Part shown: in pieces, positions 1-11,280 of the stretch | Layout of the letters: each line of letters begins with the position of its first letter | Position numbering within the stretch: the first letter of the stretch is position 1 | Assembly (NCBI RefSeq): GCF_963675165.1 | Contig: NC_087385.1 | Location: 2,666,501 to 2,730,500 of the forward strand | Direction of reading: 5' to 3' | DNA: 64,000 nt | Origin: Halichondria panicea | Lineage: Eukaryota > Porifera > Demospongiae > Suberitida > Halichondriidae | Notes under the pieces: generated by a model | What the model was told of the DNA's origin: nothing | Database searches by the model: none | The model's input: only the letters and a program-made list of their open reading frames with translations | Program-made: the position numbers and the translations under genes

Positions 1-456
1 GACGGGACCAATAATTACGCTACTTCTAAAACACTAGTAAAAATGTTTTACCTTGTTGAGACACTAGAGGTTTGCGTTTGAGTTTGAGTTGTTGGGTTGA
101 GCTGTAGGAAACAATTATAGCATCTAAAACCTTCATACTAATAAATTATTGACCTGCAAGATGTGATCACTTAAAACATTGTACATCATTGAGGCAACTA
201 TATATTGTAGGCCGTTAGTATTGTTACTTATCAATGTCTGTTTCTTAGGCTTTTTAGCTGGTGAAGGTAAAGATTTGGTGAAGGTAAAGATGAACACTAA
301 ATAGAAACAAGGGCTTATACAAAGGAGAGGGCATGCAACTCACCCTATTCTCAGAATCATCCATTAAGCTATTTTTAGAACTACCCACAAAACGCGCGTA
401 ACCTTTGACCGCACAAGGTAAATCAAGGTTTTACTTACCAACTTTCCAATCAAGGT

Positions 457-1234
457 TTTACCATAGATTGAAAAGGAAGGGGATTGGAAACGACCAGGCC
501 TCCCTGTGTAAATGGTTGAAACACTCCGCGTTATGATTTCGCAATCGCGATTATTTTTGTTTTGACCGTACTCTGGTTGTATTTCAACTGTTTCTAGCTC
601 TCCTATCCACTAGCGATCACTCAGAGGCTGGGAGGTTACTCTAGAGAAGTAAGTTTACACCACTGACAAGCTCTAACTTGTCTAAGTCCGCTGTCTTTAC
701 TCTGTTTTTAGTTTTTGTTGAGTATAGCTTGAATTACTCCATGTCAACTTTTCTCTTTCCCTGCTGCGAAGCCTAAACAGCAAAAGACATTGCTTGACTT
801 GGTTATTATGTATCTAAGTGCTATATAGAATGGTTTCATGCCATGGATAAGCTTTACTGTTCATAAACGTTTGCAGTATAGTCCTTCAAACTGCTCATGT
901 ATACTTTTAGAGACACCACGGGCCTTGACCTCCCACGACTTCATAGTAAAAGCTATTCCTTCTTTTATAGCATTTATTTGTTTAGTGATAGTGGTTGCGT
1001 TGCTTAGTCGACCTTTTAGAGCTCTATTCTCTTTACTTTTTAGAATATTCAACATTAAAAGTGATCAATTTCACCATTTCTATGTACAACACATTGTATG
1101 GCAGCCAAGACAGGTAATGAGCATGCTGACTATAAAATAATCCCTTTGTAGTTTTAGCCATGCCCTATAACGCGGAGTGTTTCACGCAAACATTTTCGTT
1201 TCCAATCCCCTTCCTTTTCAATCTATGGTTTTAC
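457..1234. mobile_element. Element bounded by ~75-bp inverted arms
   Basis: The sequence from about 457 (TTTTACCATAGATTGAAAAG...) to 534 reappears in reverse complement at about 1167-1234, including the CACTCCGCGTTAT end and the AAGGGGATTGGAAACGA block. The arms lie some 630 bp apart. This is the layout of a non-autonomous DNA transposon or of an inverted duplication. No transposase frame is visible between the arms. A short TTTTACTTACCA motif lies outside the left arm and, in the same orientation, after the right arm, so the boundaries are uncertain. Confidence 0.55.
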
Positions 1235-2058
1235 TTACCAATTTCTGTTTCTTAGGCTCTTTACATGTACTTGTTGAAGGTAAAAATGAACACTAAATAG
1301 AAAGGAAAGTATGATCAAGAGCAGATAGGGGATGGAGCGTCACACATCTACACATCTACACACATTCACATAAAAAAAAGTACCTTTCTCTTGTGGCTCA
1401 AACTCATCTGCACAGAAGGAAAACACAGTTCGGTAAACAAAACAGCAAAGGAAAGTATGATCAAGAGCAAATAGGGGATAGAGTGTCTTAATACTAGATA
1501 CGTAACTACTGAAGCCTCTCAAAAAGAGAGGTGACAGAGGTTGTTGTTTAGACGTTACATGTCAGCATTGCAACAAAGTTTGAGTGGTCTACATAACGGA
1601 CACCTTCGGGGAACAAAGTTTTGGCTACAGAGGTGGCCTTTGATAATCACTATCATCTAGTTACTTTCATATAACTACTAACCCTTTACCACTACGTACG
1701 TGCATGTATACATGTACATGTATATACGCTCAATAGGTACTTTTTACCATTACATGTCCTGTATGCCCAATAGTAACTCAATCTCTTATTTATACCCCAA
1801 TAGGTGCTAAGTCAGGTACGTACACATGTAGTAAAGCTGACCTGAACTTTCCGAAGGAGTCAACCACTTTTTTCTGTGTAAGGACAGGAGAACATTAGAA
1901 TTACCAAAACAAAAAAACACGTGCAGCACTGACGTAGCACGCACATAAACAATACACGAACAGCTAAGGAGAGAGCCACAGTGTTTTCTTGGCTTGCTAG
2001 CTAAAGCTCTAATACAAGTGAGGTGGAACAGTATGCAGTTCACACTATCTGATCTTTT

Positions 2059-2105
2059 ACAGGAGTCTGGCATGTAGGTATGGTACCTACATGCCAGACT
2101 CCTGT
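2059..2105. repeat. Perfect 22-bp stem hairpin with 3-nt loop
   Basis: Positions 2059-2080 (ACAGGAGTCTGGCATGTAGG and two more bases) are exactly complementary to 2084-2105, with the loop TGG at 2081-2083. The near-zero loop and lack of mismatches resemble a recent palindrome rather than a typical microRNA precursor, which has a larger loop and bulges. Confidence 0.8.
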
Positions 2106-2693
2106 TCAATCCAGGAAGAGAAGCTTTATCTCCGTAGATCTAGTGCTTTGGCTAGGAGAAATCTTAGTAGAGATTTTAAATCATAAGCAGGTGCAATGAT
2201 CAATGTTGTACAGCTTGGAGTGAGGAAGAAGTCAAACTGCTCATTTCCAGTAGCTATCTGTGAAACTGCTGACTAGACACAAAAATAGCGCCGACTCTGC
2301 GATATTTTTGCACGTGATCTCATCTTCCTTCCAACCTCCTCTAGCTCTAGCTCTGCATCTGACTCTGAGTCTCGCTCTGAGTACGAGTATGGCAACTCTG
2401 ATGGCAACTGTATAATATCTATGGTTCTGCACACCACTTAGTCTCGCGAGCAGACTTGTCCTTGAGGGGTAGCTAAAAGGTTGTGCAGTGTTACAGCCAA
2501 ATCAGAAAAAGTTGTGAACTGTATATAAAGTTGGAGGGCCCCCCCCCCCCCCAACACATTAAACAACACAAGAAAGTGAACTGTCTTTTCCAATATACGG
2601 TAACACACAATGTAAGTGCTAACTAATTGTAAGCAAGGTGTAAACATTGTCTTTCATAAATACAGCTTAACTGTATCAAGACACACGAACGCA

Positions 2694-5600
2694 ATGGATC
2701 TATCCCCATTGACACAAAGGGAACAAAAGCACGAACAGCCACAACAAGTGAGCAGTCACAGTCTGTCAGCTCAACACACAAATAGTTCACCACTAATTGT
2801 GAGTATTCCACGCTTAATAAGAGAACAACATATCACTGAAACTGCTACTCGGTTTTCTGTTGATACTCCCTCACAACTAATTGTCAGTATACCGTATCCA
2901 ATAATAGCACGACGAAATACTCCGTCAAAAGAAATCAACTCTCTAACTAGGGAACGGTTATCTACGGGCAAAAAGTGCCAACCTCCTAGCTTCCCTTTGC
3001 AAAGTGCTAGTTGTTCAGATACTCCACCAGCTAAAAGGGTTTACCATTACAGCCCTCAACAGTTGGCTGGTAGCTCACGTCAGTACGAGAGTGATGATAG
3101 TGATAGTACATGTATACAGCAGTATGAAAGTGTCAGGTCACAGCAATGTGACGGTGAACGTAGCGAAACTAATGATGACCAACATTTCATAACAAGTTCA
3201 GTCAAACAAAACTAGCTGGTCAACAAAATCTAGATTTCAACAAAATATACGAAACACTTTTCGAAGCCCGTGCCAAATGGCATAACCTAGGCCTAGCCCT
3301 GGGCCTTGATACAGGTACCCTCGATAGTATAAAACACAACAATAAAAATGAATGTGAAGATTGTTTGAGGGAACTCCTAAAACAACGAGTCAATACCAAG
3401 AAATTAACTTGTACAGATATTGTAATAGCATTAAGAAACCCTATTGTTGGAAAAAACGAGCTGGCTGATAAAATTCAGGAAAAGTATGTGCCTTCTCATG
3501 TACTAGAAGGCTTATCATCGAGTAGCAGAATATGTTGTGAGGTACGCCAGCTTCCTTAAGGACAAGTACAAGCAGATGTCCTACTTTCCAGACAATTGGC
3601 CACCGCCACTGAAAGAGAAAGTTTCAAAACTAGCTCTAATTGAGAGAAAGAAACAAATTTGTTTCCCTCAAGCTAGCCACACACAGTCAATCGAGTACGC
3701 TTACGCTACTGGAAATGTGGATAACATTGTTGATAAAAAGCAAGCGATTACATTAGAAGAGATTTTTGAGCTGCCAGTACCTGGTGATTCTAAAGTAGTT
3801 GCACCAAACAGATACACTATTGTAATGGACGGAGCCCCAGGAGTAGGCAAAACTACACTCAGCAGGAAGATGTGCATTGATTGGGCACACGGGAAGCTCA
3901 TCAAAGACCACCACATCGTTATTCTCCAACCACTAAGGAAACTAAGAGGTCACACAGCTGCCTCACTTTCTCATCTATTAAACGCAAAAGACCTTGAAGA
4001 ACGTGAAAAAGAGGAACTCGTCAACCACATAAAGAAAACGTCAGGATCTGGAGTAATGTTCATTTTTGATGGCTTTGACGAGCTGAGCAGAGAGCAACGA
4101 TCTGATAAGAATACACTTTTCTGGGAAATTATTGAAGGGAATCGCCTGCACAACTGTTCTGTGCTGGTTACATCATGTTCATACGCCTCAGGCCCACTGC
4201 AAGAACTCAACCGTGTCAATCGACATGTTGAAGTATTAGGATTCAAAAGAAAGGACGTTGAGCATTGTATTAAACAGAACATATCAGACAACGAAAAATC
4301 GGACAAGCTAATACAGACATATGCTGTCTAAGAAACATTTAAAAAACATTTTATGATTTCAGTATTGTGTTTAACTAAACACTTAGATGCTACTGCAAAC
4401 ATTTGTGACCCTAAGAATTTATTGGTGACACTGCTATCAGAAGAGTCGAAAGTAGAAAGCATTGGCATCCCATGCTACAACTTCATGATACCGTGTACTT
4501 CTAAGTTAGGAGTTGCAATGATGAAAGCCAACGGTTTGAAAAAACTAGTCATTTATGACCACGTTGCTGAAATATATAATGTGCATCTTAAACAATTTCT
4601 TTTTCCAACCTACGACGAAACATTGCTAAAGAGTAATGAGATGAGAGTTGTTACAAAATCACAAATTTGCTCAGGAATTATCCTAATACTTTTGAAGTAT
4701 ATTCGACCTGAAGATGTTGAACAACTATTACTAGATGACCCCAAAGTTTTTGAAGATTGCCCCAATTGTTCTGGCTCTGGACGTGACGTTTGGAAAAGTA
4801 TTTGTAACATCATTAAAAATAGTAAGCACATACAACACCTTAAAATTCCCAAGAGCCACTTCAATGCACATGATATGTCATCACTAATGGCAAATTTGCA
4901 CCACAAGACTAACCTACATACTTTAAAAATACTAACAAGCAAATTGAGCCAGGAGGGTTTAATACACTTACGAAATAACTTGCCAAGGAATGTATGTGCT
5001 CGTGTTTCAACGCAAAAGTTGACAATGCATATATACAATGACAACCCTGTTCATGTTGACATTAATTTTTATGAGCACAATGATGTTGACTCGGAGGATC
5101 TGTGTTTTCTAAAAGAAGAATTGCCACAGCAACTACATGGAGTAACTGTTTACACTAATTCTTTCGTATCTAAGGCTGTACTCCGATCACTAATAAATAC
5201 CAAAATGGTTACTTGTTTAACAATAGCCGATCTTTCTGAAAAAAAGTGTATGCAGTTTTTTGGGGCCTTTAGAGACATACTAAAGAGCACAAAAACTTTG
5301 AAAACACTGACACTTGACTCATGTCAACTGAACGACACATCTATTAAATATTTGGAGGATGGACTTTCACTCAATGAAGCTGTGGCATTAAAGTTATACT
5401 ACAGTAAATCTTGTTTTCTCGGTAAATACCGGCACAATGCACTTAAACTGAAGTCTCAAAATCTGCATGAGTTTAATGTAAAATTTAATGTAAAAGAATG
5501 TACTCTGAGCGATAAAGATGTGAGACAACTTTCAGAGATGATCACAACATGCAAACAGCTACGAGTCTTGATAGTAACATTAAATGATAATTCAGAAACT

Positions 5601-6559
5601 TTCTTCCATGCTCTATCAGATAATCAATGCCTGAGAGAACTCAATATTGTAATTACTACTGGCAAGATGTCAGTATTGCTGTTTCAAACACTCTCATCAA
5701 CCTCCTTACAACTCTAGACTTAAAGTGTTGTGACAAAGAAGGACTTGGAAAGGAGGGATCTTCAGCGTTTAAAGAGTTCATTCATCGAAATAAAGTGCTA
5801 ACTGTTTTGCGAGCTAACAGTTGGTCCAGTGTATGGGTCGCTGACAGTTTGTGCAGTCTAACAAATGAAGCGTTTAAGGGAATCACTTTTACACACGAAT
5901 CTCCGTTGAGAAAACTTTTTCTCACAAATCAGTGTAAAGTAGACACAGGTTGGACAGAACTTTTCAACGGTCTTTGTTCATCATGCATCACTACACTAGA
6001 CCTCCGTGATAATAAATTTTATGGAGAGGAGGAATGTTGCACAGCTTTGAAATTTCTACTCATAAAAAGCAAAACAATAACCGTTCTAAGAATTGGTGGT
6101 AGTAAGTAAGAGATTGCATTGCTTGATAACGTGGTTTGTAGTATTGCTAGTGCTCTGTCACAAAATTGTTCATTGAGGGAACTAGAAATTAGCCGGTACG
6201 ATTTAAGCATTCAGGGATGGATAAAATTGTTTGAAAGCTTACATGAAAACACAGCGTTAAACACATTAAACTGTCAAGACACTCATTTACCAGAACACAA
6301 ACCAAACAATGTGGTTGCTAAATCTCTGTGTGAAATGCTAATACACAACCAAGGCCTTCAAAATCTAAGTATTTCCGATGAATTGATTGAGAGTCATTTG
6401 AAAGAAGTTGCAATAGCGTACATTCAGAGAAAGTCTGTCTTAAATTTAACTGTTGGAATAGTGGAAGAACAACTAGTAGACGAGATCAAAGAACTTGAAA
6501 CAGATACCGATAAAGAGTATAACATTAATAGCAGATGGAGCAATATACTGTCACAGTAG
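2694..6559 (+). pseudogene. Death-NACHT-LRR (NLR-like) gene, disrupted
   Basis: This is an innate-immune-receptor-type gene in decay. Order: a low-complexity Ser/Thr/Gln leader (2694 to about 3190); a Death domain (about 3236-3490, with KWHNLGLALGLDTGTLDSIK); a NACHT ATPase (about 3780-4325) with Walker A GAPGVGKTT and Walker B FIFDGFDE; and leucine-rich repeats (about 4800-6500, for example TTLDLRDNKF). The leader and Death domain are in different frames. The Death-to-NACHT frame change can be resolved by a 58-nt GTATGT...AG intron at 3484-3541, so a little splicing may be real. Other lesions cannot be spliced away: an in-frame TAA at 4329-4331, a missing winged-helix region after the NACHT core, a frame change near 5660-5700, and an in-frame TAA at 6107-6109. 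NLRs oligomerise through NACHT and signal through the Death domain. I call a pseudogene, but assembly error is possible for single lesions. Confidence 0.8.
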
Positions 6560-7322
6560 AACTTTTTATATCAAGGTCCAGATTAAAAGACTGGCTTCTA
6601 ACTACATTTAACCATAACTAAACGGTGCTGTCTGTAAATCTACTCTCTATGAGTTTTGTCATAGTTTACTCAATTCAAGAATGTATAATTATACATGTAC
6701 CATTGGATTCCTTGTTAAGTAGCCATAGATATCCACAGCTCATTGAAGTGTTTTCACACTACTGGGGGCTTATGCATGCAAAATATTAAAGTTGAAATAT
6801 CAATTCGATTTGCACTAACAATTAAGTGAGAAAAAAATTGTTTTACTCTCTAGGCTGGAGACACGACACCAGAAATAAATGCACCCCCCTCCCCCGTGAG
6901 TGTCAAAGTGCATAGATCTACATGAATGCTAGTCTGTAGCTATAATTGAGTGAGCAAATTTTGTATATATTTATGATCACATGTGACGATTCCCCATTTA
7001 ATAATGAAAAGAGTAACTACTGGCAGACACGTGTTTACACCATAATTATTGGCTGATCAGTAAGATGTTAAAATATGCTGTCCAGAATCCACTGCATGCA
7101 CACAATACTGAGTCTGAAAGAACTGGCAGTTAATTGTTCCTCTTATACATATCTAATAGTCATAGATCTAGTTTTATCCATTACTATTGAAGCAATCATT
7201 ATCTGAAAGCCTCTGTTGAAAAGAAACAAGAAAGATTGGAGAGAATTCCAGGGACATGCAACTTTGTTTTATACACTTTATGATCATTTCCACATTGTGA
7301 TTTGCCACACATGTCTTCATCC
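6560..7322. other. Intergenic, no gene seen
   Basis: AT-rich sequence between the NLR-like locus and BOLA3. It has no open frame above about 60 codons and no repeat that I could match elsewhere in the window. The right end is presumably the BOLA3 promoter and 5' untranslated region. Confidence 0.5.
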
Positions 7323-8453
7323 ATGACTTCTCTCTTCTCTCTGTGTAAACTCAAGATACATCAAAGATTCTTTCTGTTTCCAAAACAGGTGTGTGCATCA
7401 GAGCTAAGTGTCTAGCCAGAGCCCACATTGCAACTTGTGTGCTTATAATTATTGTTTGATATAGATCGAAGATCTAAACCTATTATACTATCTAAGGTTT
7501 CTTGTCATAGACCAGGGTTCATACGGGGGAAAGTAAGGCATGCACGCGGAGTGTGTCGCCGGCATGCTCCCCCCTGGAAAATTGTAGGTAGTCTTGGTGA
7601 ATTCTGGTGGGCTTTGGGGTTGCCTTTGCATATACTCAGTCCCCTCTACTTCTATGCTCAGTCATACAATTAGAAGTAATGCCTAACAGCTACAGAAAAC
7701 ATTTTTGTATTTGTAATGTGTCACTGTAGGCTATAAAAAACACTCCCATTAGACTTCCATAATTTTGAGCTACCGGTGATAATTACCATGCTCACCAGTA
7801 CCTGAATGCAAATTTTAGGGGGGGGGGGGGGGGGAGAGAGATTGGAGCCAGAGGATTCTCTCCTGTATGACACCCTGTCTAAGACGTGTGTCTTGTTGGC
7901 ATATACATGAATTTCTAAACCTAGATCAGGTTTGGTCTCCACCTACTCCAGGTATATTCCCAGACATTCAGATGGATACACATAAGTACACCAAGGCCTT
8001 CTGCAATGACTGACGGAGAGAAAAAGATCGCTGACATTCTCACAAATGAGCTAGAGCCAAAATTTCTAAAAGTTAGGGACATATCTGGTGAGAACTAGCG
8101 ATACTATTGTTTAATACAGAGTGATTGTATACGTAATTATGAAGTAAAGCCAAACGTCCAATTGGCATGAGTGATCAAATGTTCCTTGTGACATAGGAGG
8201 GTGTGGCTCAATGTACGAGATATGTATTGACTCAGACTTGTTTAAAGGAAAAAGAATTCTTCAGCAGCATCAGATGGTGAATAAGGTGAGTGCAGGGCAC
8301 TACTCTCTGTATGCGTTTAGTGTGCATCATACCTATGATAAATCTACTTGAAAGCTACTTAAATGGCAATTTTTTTTGCAGGCTCTCGGTGAAGAAGTGA
8401 AGTCATTGCATGGGCTGACAATTAAAATAGGTAATTCAAAGGACAGTAAGTAG
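7323..8453 (+). CDS. BOLA3: BolA-like protein 3, mitochondrial
   Basis: BOLA3 helps deliver 4Fe-4S clusters to mitochondrial apo-proteins together with NFU1 and GLRX5. Exons: 7323-7388, 7952-8087, 8197-8285, 8382-8453 (363 nt, 120 aa). The core is diagnostic: ...KVRDISGGCGSMYEI across the exon 2/3 junction, then KRILQQHQMVNK and ALGEEVKSLHGLTIKI. The BolA fold's conserved Cys (GGCG) and His (QQHQMV, LHGL) are present. The proposed first exon encodes MTSLFSLCKLKIHQRFFLF..., with no acidic residue and several Lys, Arg and His. It ends in phase 0 at a GTGTGT donor and suits a mitochondrial presequence. If that exon is wrong, translation could begin at the ATG at 8006, giving 80 aa. The intron of 563 nt after exon 1 contains a dispersed repeat (about 7540-7641) and a G-run. 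Confidence 0.87.
7540..7641. repeat. Dispersed repeat, copy 1
   Basis: Positions 7587-7641 (GTCTTGGTGAATTCTGGTGG... TTGCCTTTGCATATACTCAG) match the reverse complement of 16921-16976. A short palindromic CCCCTGG/CCAGGGG block lies next to each copy. It lies inside the first BOLA3 intron. Confidence 0.55.
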
Positions 8454-9139
8454 CTTTCGATATCCCTGTCACTATGTGTTATATTTATATTTGCTTTCAG
8501 CATGTAGAAGATATAATTATAGAAGGTACTATAAAGTATGCAAGCATGTACATGTAGATTGAAGTATGCAAGCATGCACATGTAGATTTTATTATCAGGA
8601 CCTGCTTTTTAGGTGACCACAATAGTTTCACTGAATCCAATGAAAGCACCGCGGGTGCTGATGCCTCGGTAGATGTGTCAAAGCTACATAAAGCTATACT
8701 AATACACACATGCAGATATGGTGAACAATGTTTACATTAATTTTGCTGCATGCAGGCTAATCTGCAGGGAAACTCTGGGAAATGATTGCCATGAATAGTG
8801 CTAAAAAGAATGCCAAAAGTTACAAAGTCTATGGCTGCTCAGTAGTCAGTGCTCTCCTCACTCTTGCAGCTACCAGTAGCTAGCGTTCCAGTGCGGAGAT
8901 AACTACTAAGTAGAGTAGCAACATTCCATAGACAAGTTTTGCTACGCACTCTTCTGAAAAGGCTGCAATGGCATTCCAAGTTAGCAAAACCAGGCATAAC
9001 TCGAGAACCAAGCATTATTTTGCAAATCCACAAATTGAAATCCAAGAAAACATGACTAGAAGCCTATAGAAACTCTTACTTGCTCTTCATTGATCCTTGA
9101 GCAGCTGTAGCAGTCTACACGCATGCACGCGCACACACA

Positions 9140-9174
<35 letters not shown>

Positions 9175-11280
9175 CCGTATACCTCGCTTGCGCATGTGCA
9201 CCGGGGCATAATGACTACTAGGGGAATGCTGGAAGCATTGTGTGGGGCGAGCCTTAGCGAAGATAAGTTGTAGTGAGTAGTAATCACTGGTTTGACTTGC
9301 TGTTCCTAAAGGTTTCTCTGGCTTCAATTCGAACCTTTTGACGACAGACGAGCTTCTGTCTCATTAGCTCTTGCTTGTTGTCAAACTTCCCTTAGCCTTG
9401 CCAGCAGATGTTGTCTCTGATATGGCGTAGGGAACACCATTGCCTCATTGCCTTAGTTGTTGAGCTGTATCAGTTTCATCCATATTAATGCCTTGCTTAT
9501 GTAATTGCTTGATATACAAATGATAGTTAGAAAATGCAGCGATTGTCACGCTAAAAAGCTTGAACTGACCGTGAGACAAGCAGATATATATACAAATATA
9601 TATACAAATATGTATACATATATGTATATCTATACAAAGACAGACGGATATCCGGTCGCTGAGCTCTCTGCAGTTCTCGCTACTATGAAACGAGCCTCAG
9701 GGCTCGCCCCAATTACCAGGAGCACATGAGATGTCTTAACTCAATATCGTCTAACCACATTTCCTTGTTTGTAATGTGACATGTGCGGCTAATAATGCGT
9801 TTGATCTAAATAGTGAATATCATTAAGTACAATGAATAATGTTAGCAGCACTTGATTTATGCGGATACTCTGTGATCTCATGGCAATGCTTTACAGTTTA
9901 GTTCACACAATCCTAGGCATAACACTTTTTGGGATAGGAAGTGAGAATACAGAAGGTTGCAATGTAGGTTTTTAAAGACCGATAATAAAATTAACTTACA
10001 ATTATGTCAAACCACTAAGCATTATAGAGTCACAGTGACTTTAGGTACTAGCTATTACTGAATATAATAAGCAGATAGAATTTTCATTACGATAAACTAT
10101 CATCTGATCTTTGTCACATCGCATGAAAGTTTTGCTGTCTGGTCACTTTTATAAATAAATTCACTGTATTTTTATTGTGATTAGACAGATCTATACTTGT
10201 GTATCGGATTCTGGTGAAAAGTGTATTTGCGTTGAGAATCGCCCTCATGATCTTGCAAATAACATGTAGTTCAATGAATAAGTACGTATGTGCAGGAGCA
10301 AATAACTCCTGGTACGTGTTACCTTAACCACAAGCATTAATTCTCAATGCAAATTAATAGACCTTAGTAATAATATCTAGCCTGAGACCTAAGAGAATGT
10401 ATGTCTCAGCTACAGCATCCATTTAATGCCCCCACCCCCTGTTTTAACGTGGGTGGGTGCGTGATAAAGAGGTGGTGCAGCAGGAAGATTGATGATCCTC
10501 ATTAGATTACAAGCTTGCCATTCATTGTCTAGACGCGCGATGAGATCAGGCATACATTATACAGTTTAGGCACGGCCAAACATAAACACATTAAACCATT
10601 TTTGATTGTCAAACAGCGTAGTTTCCTTGCTTTTTAGATATATGTAACTGGTTGGTACACACATTAGTGGTCTAAGAAAGTAGTTCACCATTTTTGTGCT
10701 TACTCATACTTGCTTAATTCAGTAGATCTATCAATTTATTATAGTGGAGCTCGTCAACAGTTAGTATGTATTGCTCAACAGTTAGTATGTACTGCACGCC
10801 CCAGCACTCCTGATTAAATAGTATTTGAATTGGATCACTACGAGGCCAACAAAGGATAGCTCTGTGCATCATCAGATCTGGTCCTTTTGTGTAAAAGCGA
10901 CCTATGAGGTTATCAAACCTTGAACCTATACACACTGAATATCAGTAAAATGCTAATTAGATCACTATGCAAGAGGGAATAAAATGGGGCACAAAGGTTA
11001 TTGTAATCAGAGTTAAAAAGACAGAAGACAACCTAGCTGTTACACAGCGTAGCACGTTTGTGGTTTAAACAAAAGCAACGTACCCACTTCATGCATCACA
11101 AGATGAGGTAGGTACAATAATTACGGGAAATTAATGGTTTGGTTTTTTGGATACAAATACGTCAATACTATCAGTGTAAATTGCAAGGAATCTGTAGATT
11201 TAGCCCGTATACCTACAGTTGCAAGCTCATAACCATAATTTATACTACTCTTGTTTCTTGCATGCAGGCTCGTGGTGTTT
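8454..11280. other. Intergenic region with dispersed repeats, no gene seen
   Basis: About 2.8 kb between BOLA3 and the beta-helix gene. A repeat-family copy occupies about 8840-9235, including a (CA)n run at 9128-9173. A (TA)-rich microsatellite lies at 9582-9640. The motif GGGCGAGCC near 9245 and its complement GGCTCGCCCC near 9700 may mark the ends of a larger inverted unit. The open frames (8333-8709 on -, 9505-9729 on +, 10714-10935 on -) are within repeats or lack any domain. A TGCAG acceptor just before 11268 suggests that a 5' untranslated exon of the next gene lies somewhere in this stretch. Confidence 0.5.
8840..9235 (-). repeat. Dispersed repeat family with (CA)n core, copy 1
   Basis: Read on the minus strand, this segment shares blocks with 57465-57600 (GTGTAGACTGCTAC... 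GATCAATGAAG, and the GCCTCG...GCGCATGCGCAAGCGAGGT motif) and with 49250-49500 (GGCTTCTAG...TCTTGGATTT and GGATTTGCAAA). All three copies carry or adjoin a GT-repeat. There is no coding capacity. It is probably a short non-autonomous element. Confidence 0.6.

Larger units (their letters stand above)
1..2693. other. Gene-poor repeat-rich left flank
   Basis: I find no convincing gene in this stretch. It contains a pair of inverted arms (about 457-534 and 1167-1234), direct repeats of a segment around 235-310 and 1240-1310, and a local duplication of about 40 bp (1314-1355 and 1444-1485). There is a perfect hairpin at 2059-2105 and a C-homopolymer run near 2538-2552. The open frames seen here (for example 838-1140 on + and 1807-2109 on -) overlap these repeats or each other and show no domain or splice-site structure. 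The last hundred bases may be 5' untranslated sequence of the NLR-like locus that follows. Confidence 0.6.

Noticed and set aside
838-1140. 100-codon open frame with a hydrophobic stretch
   Set aside because: It lies between the inverted arms of a repeat, overlaps an opposite-strand frame, and shows no splice sites, domain or signal peptide at its start.
1807-2109. 100-codon minus-strand open frame
   Set aside because: It runs through the perfect palindrome at 2059-2105 and has no recognisable composition or domain.
3484-3541. Taking every frame change in the NLR locus as an intron
   Set aside because: Only this one gives an acceptable splice. The stops at 4329 and 6107 and the shift near 5660-5700 have no donor-acceptor pair that restores frame.
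4326-4362. 37-nt intron removing the stop at 4329
   Set aside because: The next exon would read TAT TGT GTT TAA, so the stop is merely replaced.
9320-9360. tRNA-like TTCGAAT segment
   Set aside because: There is no acceptor stem or D/anticodon arm around it on either strand.
9505-9729. 74-codon frame with Tyr/Thr repeats
   Set aside because: The repeats come from a TA-rich microsatellite at 9582-9640.
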